From positions 1 to 6,336 of the forward strand of contig CAUJKG010000191.1 of NCBI GenBank assembly GCA_963205465.1: DNA of 6,336 nucleotides, in the 5' to 3' direction. This DNA comes from Pseudomonadota bacterium. Its GTDB lineage: Bacteria > Pseudomonadota > Alphaproteobacteria > Rhizobiales > Xanthobacteraceae. The notes under the pieces were generated by a model. That model was not told the origin of the DNA and did not search any database. It was given only the letters and a program-made list of their open reading frames with translations. Shown here piece after piece: positions 1 through 6,023 of this stretch (the stretch's first letter is position 1; each line of letters opens with the position of its first letter). The position numbers and the translations under genes are program-made.

Positions 1-7
1 ACGTCAA

Positions 8-1120
8 TTACGCCGAGAGCTTGTCGAGTTCGCCGAGGATCGCGTCGCCCATATCCTGCGTCGAGACGATCTTGGTCGCAGTACCGCGGATATCCGCGGT
101 GCGGTGACCGCTCGCCAGCACGTTCGAAATCGCCGCTTCGATCTTGTCGGCCACCGCGCCCATGCCGAAGGAATAGCGTAGCGCCATGCCGAGCGAGCCG
201 ATCATGGCGATCGGGTTCGCCATGCCGCGGCCCGCGATATCCGGCGCGGAGCCATGCACCGGCTCGTAGAGCGCGCGGCGCTTCTTCGTCTTCGAATCGA
301 CTTCGCCGAGCGACGCCGACGGCAGCATGCCGAGCGAGCCGGTCAGCATCGCGGCAACGTCCGAGAGCATATCGCCGAACAGGTTATCCGTGACGATGAC
401 GTCGAACTGCTTCGGATTGCGCACGAGCTGCATGCCGAGCGCGTCGGCGAGCTGATGTTCCAACTCGACGTCCTTGTACTCGCGCTGGTGCAACTGGGTA
501 ACGACTTCATGCCAGAGCACGCCGGACTTCATCACGTTGCGCTTTTCGGACGAGGTAACCTTGTTCTTGCGCGCCTTCGCCAGATCGAAGGCGACGCGCG
601 CGATGCGCTCGATTTCGTAGGTATCGTAAACCTGCGTATCAACCGCGCGCTTCTGGCCGTTGCCAAGATCGGTGATCGTCTTCGGCTCACCGAAATAAAC
701 GCCGCCGGTCAACTCGCGCACGATCAAGATGTCGAGGTTTTCGACCAGCTCGCGCTTGAGCGATGAGGCATCCGCAAGCGCAGGATAGCAGATCGCCGGG
801 CGCAGGTTGGCGAACAGCGCAAGATCCTTGCGAAGCCGCAACAGGCCCGCTTCCGGGCGCACGTCGTAAGGCACCTTGTCCCACTTCGGCCCGCCGACTG
901 CGCCGAAAATCACAGCGTCGGCAGCCATCGCCTTCTTCATGTCGTCTTCGGAGATCGCCTTGCCATGCGCGTCATAAGCCGCGCCGCCGACCAGACCCTC
1001 TTCGATATTGAACGTCGCAAGGCCACGGCTCTCGATCCATGCGAGGACGCGGCGCGCCTGCGCCATGACTTCGGAACCGATGCCGTCGCCGGGCAGCAGA
1101 AGGAGATTGTATGTGGGCAT
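8..1120 (-). CDS. leuB: 3-isopropylmalate dehydrogenase
   Basis: LeuB oxidatively decarboxylates (2R,3S)-3-isopropylmalate with NAD+ to the precursor of 4-methyl-2-oxopentanoate, the penultimate step of leucine synthesis, in the cytoplasm. The 370-residue product has the usual family length. Visible motifs: the N-terminal GDGIG (11-15); GAVGGPKWD (73-81); the three substrate-binding arginines R97, R107 and R135, with the same spacing as in the Thermus enzyme; RELTGGVYFGEP (135-146) with catalytic Y142; catalytic K193 in EKRNVM; metal-binding D226, D250 and D254 (FGDMLSD); and the nucleotide-binding stretch EPVHGSAPDIAGRGMANP (286-303). All key residues are present, so the enzyme should be active. 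The stop codon lies 7 bases from the window edge. The gene follows leuD on the same strand after 50 nt with no terminator between, so they are probably co-transcribed. The ATG at 1120 gives the canonical N-terminus (MPTYNLLLLPGDGIG); the ribosome-binding site is weak. Confidence 0.98.
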   Translation of the reverse strand: MPTYNLLLLPGDGIGSEVMAQARRVLAWIESRGLATFNIEEGLVGGAAYDAHGKAISEDDMKKAMAADAVIFGAVGGPKWDKVPYDVRPEAGLLRLRKDLALFANLRPAICYPALADASSLKRELVENLDILIVRELTGGVYFGEPKTITDLGNGQKRAVDTQVYDTYEIERIARVAFDLAKARKNKVTSSEKRNVMKSGVLWHEVVTQLHQREYKDVELEHQLADALGMQLVRNPKQFDVIVTDNLFGDMLSDVAAMLTGSLGMLPSASLGEVDSKTKKRRALYEPVHGSAPDIAGRGMANPIAMIGSLGMALRYSFGMGAVADKIEAAISNVLASGHRTADIRGTATKIVSTQDMGDAILGELDKLSA

Positions 1121-1170
1121 TTTGAATTTACTCGTTCACGTAAAATGGATGGTCGAATGCAGGAGAGGGT

Positions 1171-1776
1171 TCACGCCCACGGCCGTGCCGCGGCGTTCTT
1201 CTTCTCGAACGCGTCGATGCTGGACTTTTTTTCCATCGTCAGCCCGATGCCGTCGAGGCCGTTCAGCATGCAGTGCTTCTTGAACGGATCGATGTCGAAC
1301 TTGATCGAACCGCCGTCGGGCCCGCGGATTTCCTGCGCTTCGAGATCGATGGTCAGCGTGGCATTCGCGCCACGCGAGGCATCGTCGAAGAGTTTCTCCA
1401 GATCGTCCTTGGAGACGACGATCGGCAGGAGCCCGTTCTGGAAACAGTTGTTGTAGAAAATATCCGCAAACGACGTCGAGATCACGCAGCGGATGCCGAA
1501 ATCCATCAGCGCCCAGGGCGCATGCTCGCGCGATGACCCGCAGCCGAAATTGTCGCCGGCAACCAGAACTTTCGCATTCTTGTAGGCCGGCTGGTTCAAC
1601 ACGAAGTCCGGATTCGCCGAACCGTCGTCCTTGTAGCGCATCTCGGAAAACAGGCCCTTGCCGAGACCCGTGCGCTGAATCGTCTTCAGATACTGCTTCG
1701 GGATGATCATATCGGTGTCGATATTGATGATCCGGAGGGGCGCTGCGACGCCCGTGAGGGTCGTGAATTTTTCCAT
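1171..1776 (-). CDS. leuD: 3-isopropylmalate dehydratase, small subunit
   Basis: LeuD is the small (swivel-domain) subunit of isopropylmalate isomerase. With LeuC it interconverts 2- and 3-isopropylmalate through a dehydrated intermediate. The 201-residue product matches the typical proteobacterial length. It shows the family signatures NIDTDMIIPKQ (18-28), GDNFGCGSSREHAPWAL (74-90; the GCGSSREH loop contributes substrate contacts), FADIFYNNCFQNG (103-115) and, near the C-terminus, GLDGIGLT (173-180). No residue of these motifs appears altered. The start at 1776 gives the standard MEKFTTLTGVAAPL N-terminus; no strong Shine-Dalgarno sequence is visible ahead of it. The partner gene leuC is not adjacent but lies about 2.8 kb away on the same strand, beyond a strong terminator, so the subunits are probably made from separate transcripts. 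leuB follows directly. Confidence 0.98.
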   Translation of the reverse strand: MEKFTTLTGVAAPLRIINIDTDMIIPKQYLKTIQRTGLGKGLFSEMRYKDDGSANPDFVLNQPAYKNAKVLVAGDNFGCGSSREHAPWALMDFGIRCVISTSFADIFYNNCFQNGLLPIVVSKDDLEKLFDDASRGANATLTIDLEAQEIRGPDGGSIKFDIDPFKKHCMLNGLDGIGLTMEKKSSIDAFEKKNAAARPWA

Positions 1777-1915
1777 GGGTCTGCCCGGGCTATAGTTTTG
1801 CGAGGTTCCTGTCCCACATCGGACCTATGGCGATCAAGGGCCATGGCCGCGGACACGACAATCAGCGCGGAACACCCGGGATTCGCTGGCAATTTCCTCC
1901 GCCAGGCCTGCCGGA

Positions 1916-2353
1916 TCAGTGATCGGCGCGATCGGCCAGCGCCTCGATCCGTTCCATATCCTCGTCGGACATCCCGAAATGGTGCCCGATTTCATGCACC
2001 AGCACATGGGTGATCAGCGCACCCAGCGCCTCCTCGTGCTCCGCCCAATAATCGAGGATTGGCCTGCGATAGAGGTAGACATGGTTGGGAAGCCGCCCGG
2101 TTTCGGCGACCGCGGCGTCCTGCGCGAGCCCGACCCCTGCGAACAGGCCGAGCAGTTCGAACGGGCTCTCCGCGCCCATCTCGTCGAGAACCTCCTCCGT
2201 CGGAAAGTCGTCGACCTGAATCACGACATTGCGGCAAAGCGCGCGGAACGTATCCGGCAATCGCGCAAGCGCGGAAGCCGCCATGCGCTCGAAGTCTTCG
2301 AGCGAGGGTGCGGCAATGGTTTGCCAGTCGGAGACGGCGCGCTTTTCGATCAT
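1916..2353 (-). CDS. small zincin-like metallopeptidase (Zincin_1 / DUF1025-type)
   Basis: The 145-residue protein ends in an HExxH zinc motif, HEIGHHFGMSD (120-130). H120 and H124 are the expected zinc ligands, E121 the catalytic base, and D130 the likely third ligand, fitting the HExxHxxGxxD pattern of the minimal zincin-like family (Pfam PF06262). The rest also fits the family: PSLEDFERMAASAL near the N-terminus, an acidic DDFPTEEVLDEMG segment (48-60), LYRRPILDYWAE (94-105) and LITHVLVHEIGHHFG (113-127). There is no signal peptide, so the protein is cytoplasmic; the natural substrate is not known. The reading frame is open back to 2428. I chose the ATG at 2353 because family members start just ahead of the W-x-x-x-x-A-P-S-L block, but an ATG ten codons upstream (2383) cannot be excluded. 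It lies 139 nt upstream of leuD on the same strand and diverges from the His-rich gene at 2539. It may share a transcript with leuDB, but no functional link to leucine synthesis is evident. Confidence 0.88.
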   Translation of the reverse strand: MIEKRAVSDWQTIAAPSLEDFERMAASALARLPDTFRALCRNVVIQVDDFPTEEVLDEMGAESPFELLGLFAGVGLAQDAAVAETGRLPNHVYLYRRPILDYWAEHEEALGALITHVLVHEIGHHFGMSDEDMERIEALADRADH

Positions 2354-2538
2354 CGGAAGAAACTCACGCGTACAATTACGCATTTGTCGGCGGGGAGAGC
2401 AACTTTGCTGAACCTGCCGTGAACGCAAGTCTCAGAAAGGGTTCATGGCTTTTCCCGCAATCTCGCGAATACGGCAAACTCCGCAAGCGGGGACGCCGTC
2501 AATCGAACCTGGCGTTGGAACTTGAGAAGGAAAAGAAG

Positions 2539-2826
2539 ATGAGGAAACTCTTACTTGCTCTGGCAGCCGCTGGCACTTTAGGTCTTGCGATCTCCGCAGC
2601 GCCTGCGCAGGCCGCTCCAGCGATTGGTCTGACCGCGCCGGCCGTGGAGTCGAACACGGTTAACGCACGTTGCCATCATCACCGCAGGTCATCGCGGTGG
2701 CACTGCTATCGCAGGCACTATCACTACGCCCCGCAATATTATTATGCGCCGCACCACCACTATCGCCGTCATCACCACCACCATCATCACCGGTGGCACA
2801 GGCGTCATCACCGCCACTGGCATTAA
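2539..2826 (+). CDS. secreted His-rich protein with seven consecutive histidines (paralogue 1)
   Basis: A 95-residue exported protein of unknown function. A clear signal peptide (MRKLLLALAAAGTLGLAIS..., hydrophobic core about 4-20) ends at a PAQA-A site, so cleavage after A25 is likely. The mature part opens with GLTAPAVESNTVNARC, then carries C45-x10-C56 (CHHHRRSSRWHC), a short Tyr-rich stretch (YAPQYYYAP) and a tail dominated by His and Arg. H78-H84 are seven histidines in a row, and 21 of the 70 mature residues are His. A good ribosome-binding site (gagaagga, about 2524-2531) stands ahead of the ATG. An intrinsic terminator follows the stop after about ten bases, so this is probably its own transcription unit. 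It resembles the genes at 4238 (same N-terminal mature motif and Cys positions) and 3736 (same CHH...SS...C motif). The composition suggests binding of Zn, Ni or Cu in the periplasm or outside the cell, which is inference only. Confidence 0.85.
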   Translation: MRKLLLALAAAGTLGLAISAAPAQAAPAIGLTAPAVESNTVNARCHHHRRSSRWHCYRRHYHYAPQYYYAPHHHYRRHHHHHHHRWHRRHHRHWH

Positions 2827-2837
2827 GCTTAACAACG

Positions 2838-2866
2838 ACGGGCGCCTTGCAAGGGGCGCCCGTTTT
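2838..2866 (+). terminator. intrinsic terminator after the first His-rich gene
   Basis: A 9-bp perfect GC-rich stem (acgggcgcc at 2838-2846 paired with ggcgcccgt at 2855-2863) encloses an 8-nt loop and is followed by a short T run (2863-2866). It begins 11 nt beyond the stop codon. The core is nearly the same as in the terminators at 3668 and 4565. Confidence 0.85.
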
Positions 2867-2969
2867 ACCATGCCCCACATTTTACCATGCCGAAGGCTTT
2901 CGCTTTCCCTCGCGCGCGACAAAGGAAATACTCCGCGCAAGAATTCTTGAAACAGGGAAAGTCATTCAC

Positions 2970-3641
2970 ATGAAAAATTTCGTCCTCGCGATTGCGGCGG
3001 CGGGCGCTATTGCGCTTTCGGCCTCCGCGCCCGCCAGCGCGCGCGTCACCGGCCTCGTCTCACCCGCAGCCGAGACGAACGCAATCGTTGTCGATGCTTG
3101 CGCCCGCCACAACCCCGATTGCTATCGCCCGCGCCGTCCGCGGCACGTGCATCGCCACCACTATCAGAAGCCGCATTATCACCATGTGCGGCGCTATCAG
3201 GCCCAGCGCTATTATTACCAGCCGCGCGCGGAATACTCCTATGTCCGCCGCTACAAGCCGCGTCGCTATCACTACGCCGAACAGCCGCAATATTACGCCC
3301 CGCAGCCGCAGGCTTATGCTCCGCAATACACCTACGCGCAGCCGCAGCAGGCCTATGCGCAGCCTTATGCCTATGCCACCACGACCTACTATTACGTCGC
3401 CCAGCCCCAGGCTTACGCGCAGCCGCAATATTACGCGCCGCAGCCGCAGTACTATGCCCCGCAATACACCTACGCCCAGCCGCAGTATTACGCGCCGCAG
3501 TACAGCTATGCGCAGCCCTATTATTACGGCCCTCGCACTGGCCTGAACCTGCATGTCAATCTGTCCGGGAACCGCTGGCACCACCAGCGCCAGCATCACT
3601 GGCAGAATCGTCACCCCCACCGTCACAACCATTGGAAGTGA
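2970..3641 (+). CDS. secreted Tyr/Gln/Pro-rich repeat protein with His-rich ends (paralogue 2)
   Basis: A 223-residue exported low-complexity protein of unknown function. The signal peptide (MKNFVLAIAAAGAIALSASA...) probably ends at PASA-R, after A24. The mature protein begins with GLVSPAAETN, recalling the neighbouring genes, then has C44-x6-C51 (CARHNPDC), shorter than the C-x10-C of the other three. Next comes an Arg/His/Tyr-rich block (52-103), then a YYAPQ/YAQPQ repeat region (about 105-187) without acidic residues. It closes with GLNLHVNLSGNRW and a His/Arg/Trp-rich tail ending HNHWK. Residues 105-126 and 151-172 are duplicates differing only at residue 115/161. A possible ribosome-binding site (caggga, 2953-2958) lies about 11 nt before the ATG. 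Its own terminator follows at 3668. Repeated Tyr/Gln/Pro sequence suggests a disordered structural, adhesive or surface protein; the His-rich ends could bind metal. Both are inference. Confidence 0.85.
   Translation: MKNFVLAIAAAGAIALSASAPASARVTGLVSPAAETNAIVVDACARHNPDCYRPRRPRHVHRHHYQKPHYHHVRRYQAQRYYYQPRAEYSYVRRYKPRRYHYAEQPQYYAPQPQAYAPQYTYAQPQQAYAQPYAYATTTYYYVAQPQAYAQPQYYAPQPQYYAPQYTYAQPQYYAPQYSYAQPYYYGPRTGLNLHVNLSGNRWHHQRQHHWQNRHPHRHNHWK
3282..3485 (+). repeat. internal YYAPQ/YAQPQ coding repeats
   Basis: Codons 105-126 (3282-3347) and 151-172 (3420-3485) of the preceding gene encode 22-residue units that differ at one position, offset by 138 nt. A partial third unit (YYAPQYSYAQP, residues 173-183) follows directly. 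The copies differ at synonymous positions (cgc/gcg, caa/cag, tat/tac), so the duplication is not brand new or has been kept at the protein level. Confidence 0.8.
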
Positions 3642-3667
3642 TGGCCGCTACAAACCGATGAACTGCT

Positions 3668-3696
3668 ACGGGCGTTCCGAAAGGAGCGCCCGTTTT
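3668..3696 (+). terminator. intrinsic terminator after the Tyr-rich repeat gene
   Basis: An 11-bp stem with one G-U pair (acgggcgttcc at 3668-3678 with ggagcgcccgt at 3683-3693) is closed by a GAAA tetraloop and followed by a T run (3693-3696). It lies 26 nt beyond the stop codon, and its core is shared with the terminators at 2838 and 4565. Confidence 0.9.
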
Positions 3697-3735
3697 GCAT
3701 TTGAACTCCCGCCGGCAACCGATTACGAACAGGCG

Positions 3736-4077
3736 ATGAGATTACATCGCCTCATTCCCGCAGCGCTGGCGCTATTATCGGCTGCGGTTACGTTCGAGCC
3801 GTCGGTCGCCGCGCCGCTAGGTGGCGTACCGGTCGCCGCGTCTCATCGCACAGAGGCGCGCAGCATTTGCCATCACTATCGCTGGTCATCGAAGCGGCAC
3901 TGTACGAGCGCCAACACCCTTCGCTTCGTTGCGCGGCCGCCGCTCTATTATCCGTCCAGATATTTCGGCGGTACTCCGCACTATTATTACGCGCGGCCTA
4001 CCTATCACTGGCGAACCTATCCGGCCTATGCACATCATCGCTGGTACCGCTGGCCTTATCGTTACGGGTGGTACTGA
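3736..4077 (+). CDS. secreted Tyr/Trp/His-rich protein with C-x10-C motif (paralogue 3)
   Basis: A 113-residue predicted exported protein of unknown function. The signal peptide (MRLHRLIPAALALLSAAVTF...) probably ends at SVAA-P, after A26. The mature part contains CHHYRWSSKRHC, so the cysteines fall at residues 45 and 56 as in the genes at 2539 and 4238, with SS at 51-52 as in the former. The C-terminal half is aromatic and basic: YYPSRYFGGTPHYYYARP, then a His/Tyr/Trp/Arg-rich end finishing RYGWY. It has less His than the first gene and more Trp and Tyr. The start at 3736 is chosen because it opens directly onto a signal peptide; the ribosome-binding site is poor (aacagg, 3728-3733). Upstream in-frame codons encode no plausible extension. 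It sits 39 nt beyond the terminator of the preceding gene. No strong terminator follows, only the inverted repeat at 4093. Confidence 0.75.
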   Translation: MRLHRLIPAALALLSAAVTFEPSVAAPLGGVPVAASHRTEARSICHHYRWSSKRHCTSANTLRFVARPPLYYPSRYFGGTPHYYYARPTYHWRTYPAYAHHRWYRWPYRYGWY

Positions 4078-4092
4078 AAACGAAATAGGGCC

Positions 4093-4120
4093 ATGAGGCC
4101 TTCCTCTGCGTTCGCCTCAT
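4093..4120 (+). other. inverted repeat after the third His-rich gene, possible weak terminator
   Basis: A perfect 7-bp inverted repeat (atgaggc at 4093-4099, gcctcat at 4114-4120) with a 14-nt loop starts 15 nt past the stop codon at 4077. It lacks a following T run, so it may be a weak or factor-assisted terminator, or mere chance. Confidence 0.35.
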
Positions 4121-4237
4121 TCTGCTGAACGTGCATTCACCAACATTAAATCTCGCCGCAAGGCATAATTTTTCCGGAACGATTCCGCACCGCGTGCTTT
4201 CCCCTTCCATACAGTGATGAATGGAAGGAACGAACAG

Positions 4238-4540
4238 ATGAAAGCACTTACCCTCGCGATCGCAGCCGCTGGCGCGCTGGCTCTTGCCGCGACCGCGACC
4301 CCCGCGCAGGCAGTCTTTTCACACGGGCTGAACACGCCTGCGGTGGATTCAAACAAGGTCGATGCGCGCTGCTGGCATCGCCGCCACCGCTCGAGCTATC
4401 GCTGCAATCACTACCGCAATCACGGCTGGCAGCAACGGCGCTATTATCACAATCATGGCTGGCACCGTAATCGTCACCAGCACCACCGCGGCTGGCACGG
4501 AAATCGTCACAACGCGCCGAGCGTTTTCCGCAACTACTGA
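4238..4540 (+). CDS. secreted His/Arg/Trp-rich protein with C-x10-C motif (paralogue 4)
   Basis: A 100-residue exported protein of unknown function and the closest relative of the gene at 2539. The signal peptide (MKALTLAIAAAGALALAAT...) ends at PAQA-V after A25, the same length as in that gene. The mature N-terminus GLNTPAVDSNKVDARC matches the GLTAPAVESNTVNARC of gene 1 at most positions. C45-x10-C56 follows (CWHRRHRSSYRC). The remainder carries repeated NHGW / HRGWHGN units, rich in His, Asn, Arg and Trp, instead of the poly-His of gene 1. The ATG at 4238 is preferred over in-frame ATGs at 4214 and 4217 because it opens directly on the signal peptide and has a good ribosome-binding site (ggaagga, 4223-4229). 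The gene converges on leuC with 73 nt between stop codons, and a shared terminator lies in between. Metal binding outside the cytoplasm is a reasonable but untested idea. Confidence 0.83.
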   Translation: MKALTLAIAAAGALALAATATPAQAVFSHGLNTPAVDSNKVDARCWHRRHRSSYRCNHYRNHGWQQRRYYHNHGWHRNRHQHHRGWHGNRHNAPSVFRNY

Positions 4541-4560
4541 GAACGACACGTTTCGATCAC

Positions 4561-4594
4561 AAAAAAAACGGGCGCTCAAATGAGCGCCCGTTTT
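4561..4594. terminator. bidirectional intrinsic terminator between the His-rich cluster and leuC
   Basis: A perfect inverted repeat (4565-4578 with 4581-4594, core cgggcgctca/tgagcgcccg) separated by two bases. Read on the plus strand, the stem is followed by TTTT (4591-4594) and ends transcription from the gene at 4238. On the minus strand it is followed by eight T (complement of 4561-4568) and ends leuC transcription. The longer T run makes it stronger for leuC, and it should stop leuC transcripts from reaching leuD. Confidence 0.93.
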
Positions 4595-4613
4595 CATTTA
4601 GCGATTGCTTTGT

Positions 4614-6023
4614 TCAGTGCTTCGGCCACTGGCGCACATCGACGAAGTGACCGGCGATTGCCGCGGCCGCCGCCATCGCGGGCGAGACGAGGTGCGTACG
4701 TCCCTTGTAACCCTGACGGCCTTCGAAGTTGCGGTTCGAGGTCGAGGCGCAGCGCTCTTCAGGCTTGAGCTTATCCGGGTTCATGGCAAGACACATCGAG
4801 CATCCCGGCTCGCGCCATTCGAAGCCTGCGGCCTTGAAGATCTTGTCGAGGCCTTCCTGCTCGGCTTGCGCTTTCACGAGGCCCGAGCCCGGCACGATCA
4901 TCGCGCTCACCGCGTCATGCACCTTCTTGCCGTCGACCATCTTCGCGACGACGCGAAGGTCCTCGATGCGTCCGTTGGTGCAGGAGCCGATGAAGATCTT
5001 GTCGAGCCTGATGTCGGTGATCTTGGTGCCCGCTTTCAGGCCCATGTAATCGAGCGCGCGCTGTTTCGCGATGCGCTGGTTCTCGTCGGTGAGTTTTGCC
5101 GGGTCCGGCACCACGCCGCTGATCGAGATCACGTCTTCCGGGCTCGTGCCCCATGAGACGATCGGCGGCAAGGCCGCGCCATCGAGCTTCACTTCGCGGT
5201 CGAAATGCGCGCCGTCGTCGGAATAAAGCGTTTCCCAGTAGCGCAAGGCCGCATCCCAGTCGCCGTTCTTCGGCGAACGCGGGCGGCCCTTGAGATACTC
5301 GAACGCCTTCTCATCCGGCGCGACCAGGCCCGCGCGGGCGCCGCCTTCGATCGTCATGTTGCAGACGGTCATGCGGCCTTCCATCGTGAGCGAGCGCATG
5401 GCTTCGCCCGCGAACTCGATCACGCTGCCCGTGCCGCCGGCAGTGCCGATCTCGCCGATGATCGCAAGAATGATGTCCTTCGCGCCGACGCCTTCCGGCA
5501 GCTTGCCGTCGACGGTGACGCGCATGTTCTTGGCTTTTTTCTGGATCAGCGTCTGGGTCGCGAGCACGTGCTCCACTTCCGAAGTGCCGATGCCGTGCGC
5601 GAGCGCGCCGAACGCGCCGTGCGTCGAGGTGTGGCTGTCGCCGCAAACGATCGTCGTGCCCGGCAGCGTGAAGCCCTGCTCGGGGCCGATGATGTGCACG
5701 ATGCCCTGACGGCGGTCATGCTCGTTGAAATATTCGATGCCGAATTCCTTGGCGTTCGCGGCGAGCGCCTCGACCTGCGTGCGCGATTCCGGATCGGCAA
5801 TGCCCTGCGAGCGGTCGGTGGTCTGGATGTTGTGATCAACGACGGCGAGCGTCTTTTCCGGTGCATGCACCTTGCGGCCCGCCATGCGCAGACCTTCGAA
5901 AGCCTGCGGGCTCGACACCTCATGCACGAGGTGGCGGACGATATAGAGGAGGCAGGTGCCGTCGGGCTGCTGTTCGACGAGATGATCGTCCCAGATTTTG
6001 TCGTAGAGAGTGCGCGGTTTCAT
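4614..6023 (-). CDS. leuC: 3-isopropylmalate dehydratase, large subunit
   Basis: LeuC is the catalytic, [4Fe-4S]-carrying subunit of isopropylmalate isomerase (aconitase superfamily) and works with LeuD. The 469-residue product has the normal length. The three cluster cysteines are present: C348 (FIGSCTNGRIEDLR) and C408/C411 (PGCSMCLAMNPD). So are VVDHN (61-65), GPEQGFTLPG (113-122), CGDSHTSTHGAFGALAHGIGTSEVEHVLATQTL (127-159), MEGRMTVCNM (214-223) and CASTSNRNFEGRQG (425-438). The start at 6023 gives the canonical MKPRTLYDKIWDDHLV; the frame stays open a little upstream but those codons do not fit the family. One oddity: residue 29, in LLYIxRHLVHEV, is Val (GTC) where the family normally has Asp (GAC). 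The gene has its own terminator (4561-4594) and lies about 2.8 kb from leuD. A nested hairpin in the leader (6051-6108) may matter for regulation. Confidence 0.98.
   Translation of the reverse strand: MKPRTLYDKIWDDHLVEQQPDGTCLLYIVRHLVHEVSSPQAFEGLRMAGRKVHAPEKTLAVVDHNIQTTDRSQGIADPESRTQVEALAANAKEFGIEYFNEHDRRQGIVHIIGPEQGFTLPGTTIVCGDSHTSTHGAFGALAHGIGTSEVEHVLATQTLIQKKAKNMRVTVDGKLPEGVGAKDIILAIIGEIGTAGGTGSVIEFAGEAMRSLTMEGRMTVCNMTIEGGARAGLVAPDEKAFEYLKGRPRSPKNGDWDAALRYWETLYSDDGAHFDREVKLDGAALPPIVSWGTSPEDVISISGVVPDPAKLTDENQRIAKQRALDYMGLKAGTKITDIRLDKIFIGSCTNGRIEDLRVVAKMVDGKKVHDAVSAMIVPGSGLVKAQAEQEGLDKIFKAAGFEWREPGCSMCLAMNPDKLKPEERCASTSNRNFEGRQGYKGRTHLVSPAMAAAAAIAGHFVDVRQWPKH

Noticed and set aside
1886..1905. 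Small inverted repeat (ctggc/gccag) after the metallopeptidase gene as a terminator
   Set aside because: Only 5 bp with a 10-nt loop and no T run on the minus strand; too weak to call.
2059..2826. A 255-codon frame joining the antisense of the metallopeptidase gene to the first His-rich gene
   Set aside because: Only the part from 2539 has a ribosome-binding site and signal peptide; the upstream part is antisense to the metallopeptidase gene.
2754..3540. Repetitive His/Tyr codon stretches resembling a CRISPR array or tandem DNA repeat
   Set aside because: The units are irregular, unspaced, in frame with coding sequence and explained by low-complexity protein; there are no uniform repeats with unique spacers.
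3060..3661. Long open frames on the minus strand (3060-3632) and in another plus frame (3098-3661) over the Tyr-rich gene
   Set aside because: They are by-products of the repetitive GC-rich codons. Their translations are Leu/Val/Ile/Arg or Pro/Ala/Leu repeats without start signals, whereas the chosen frame has a signal peptide, a possible ribosome-binding site and a stop just before a terminator.
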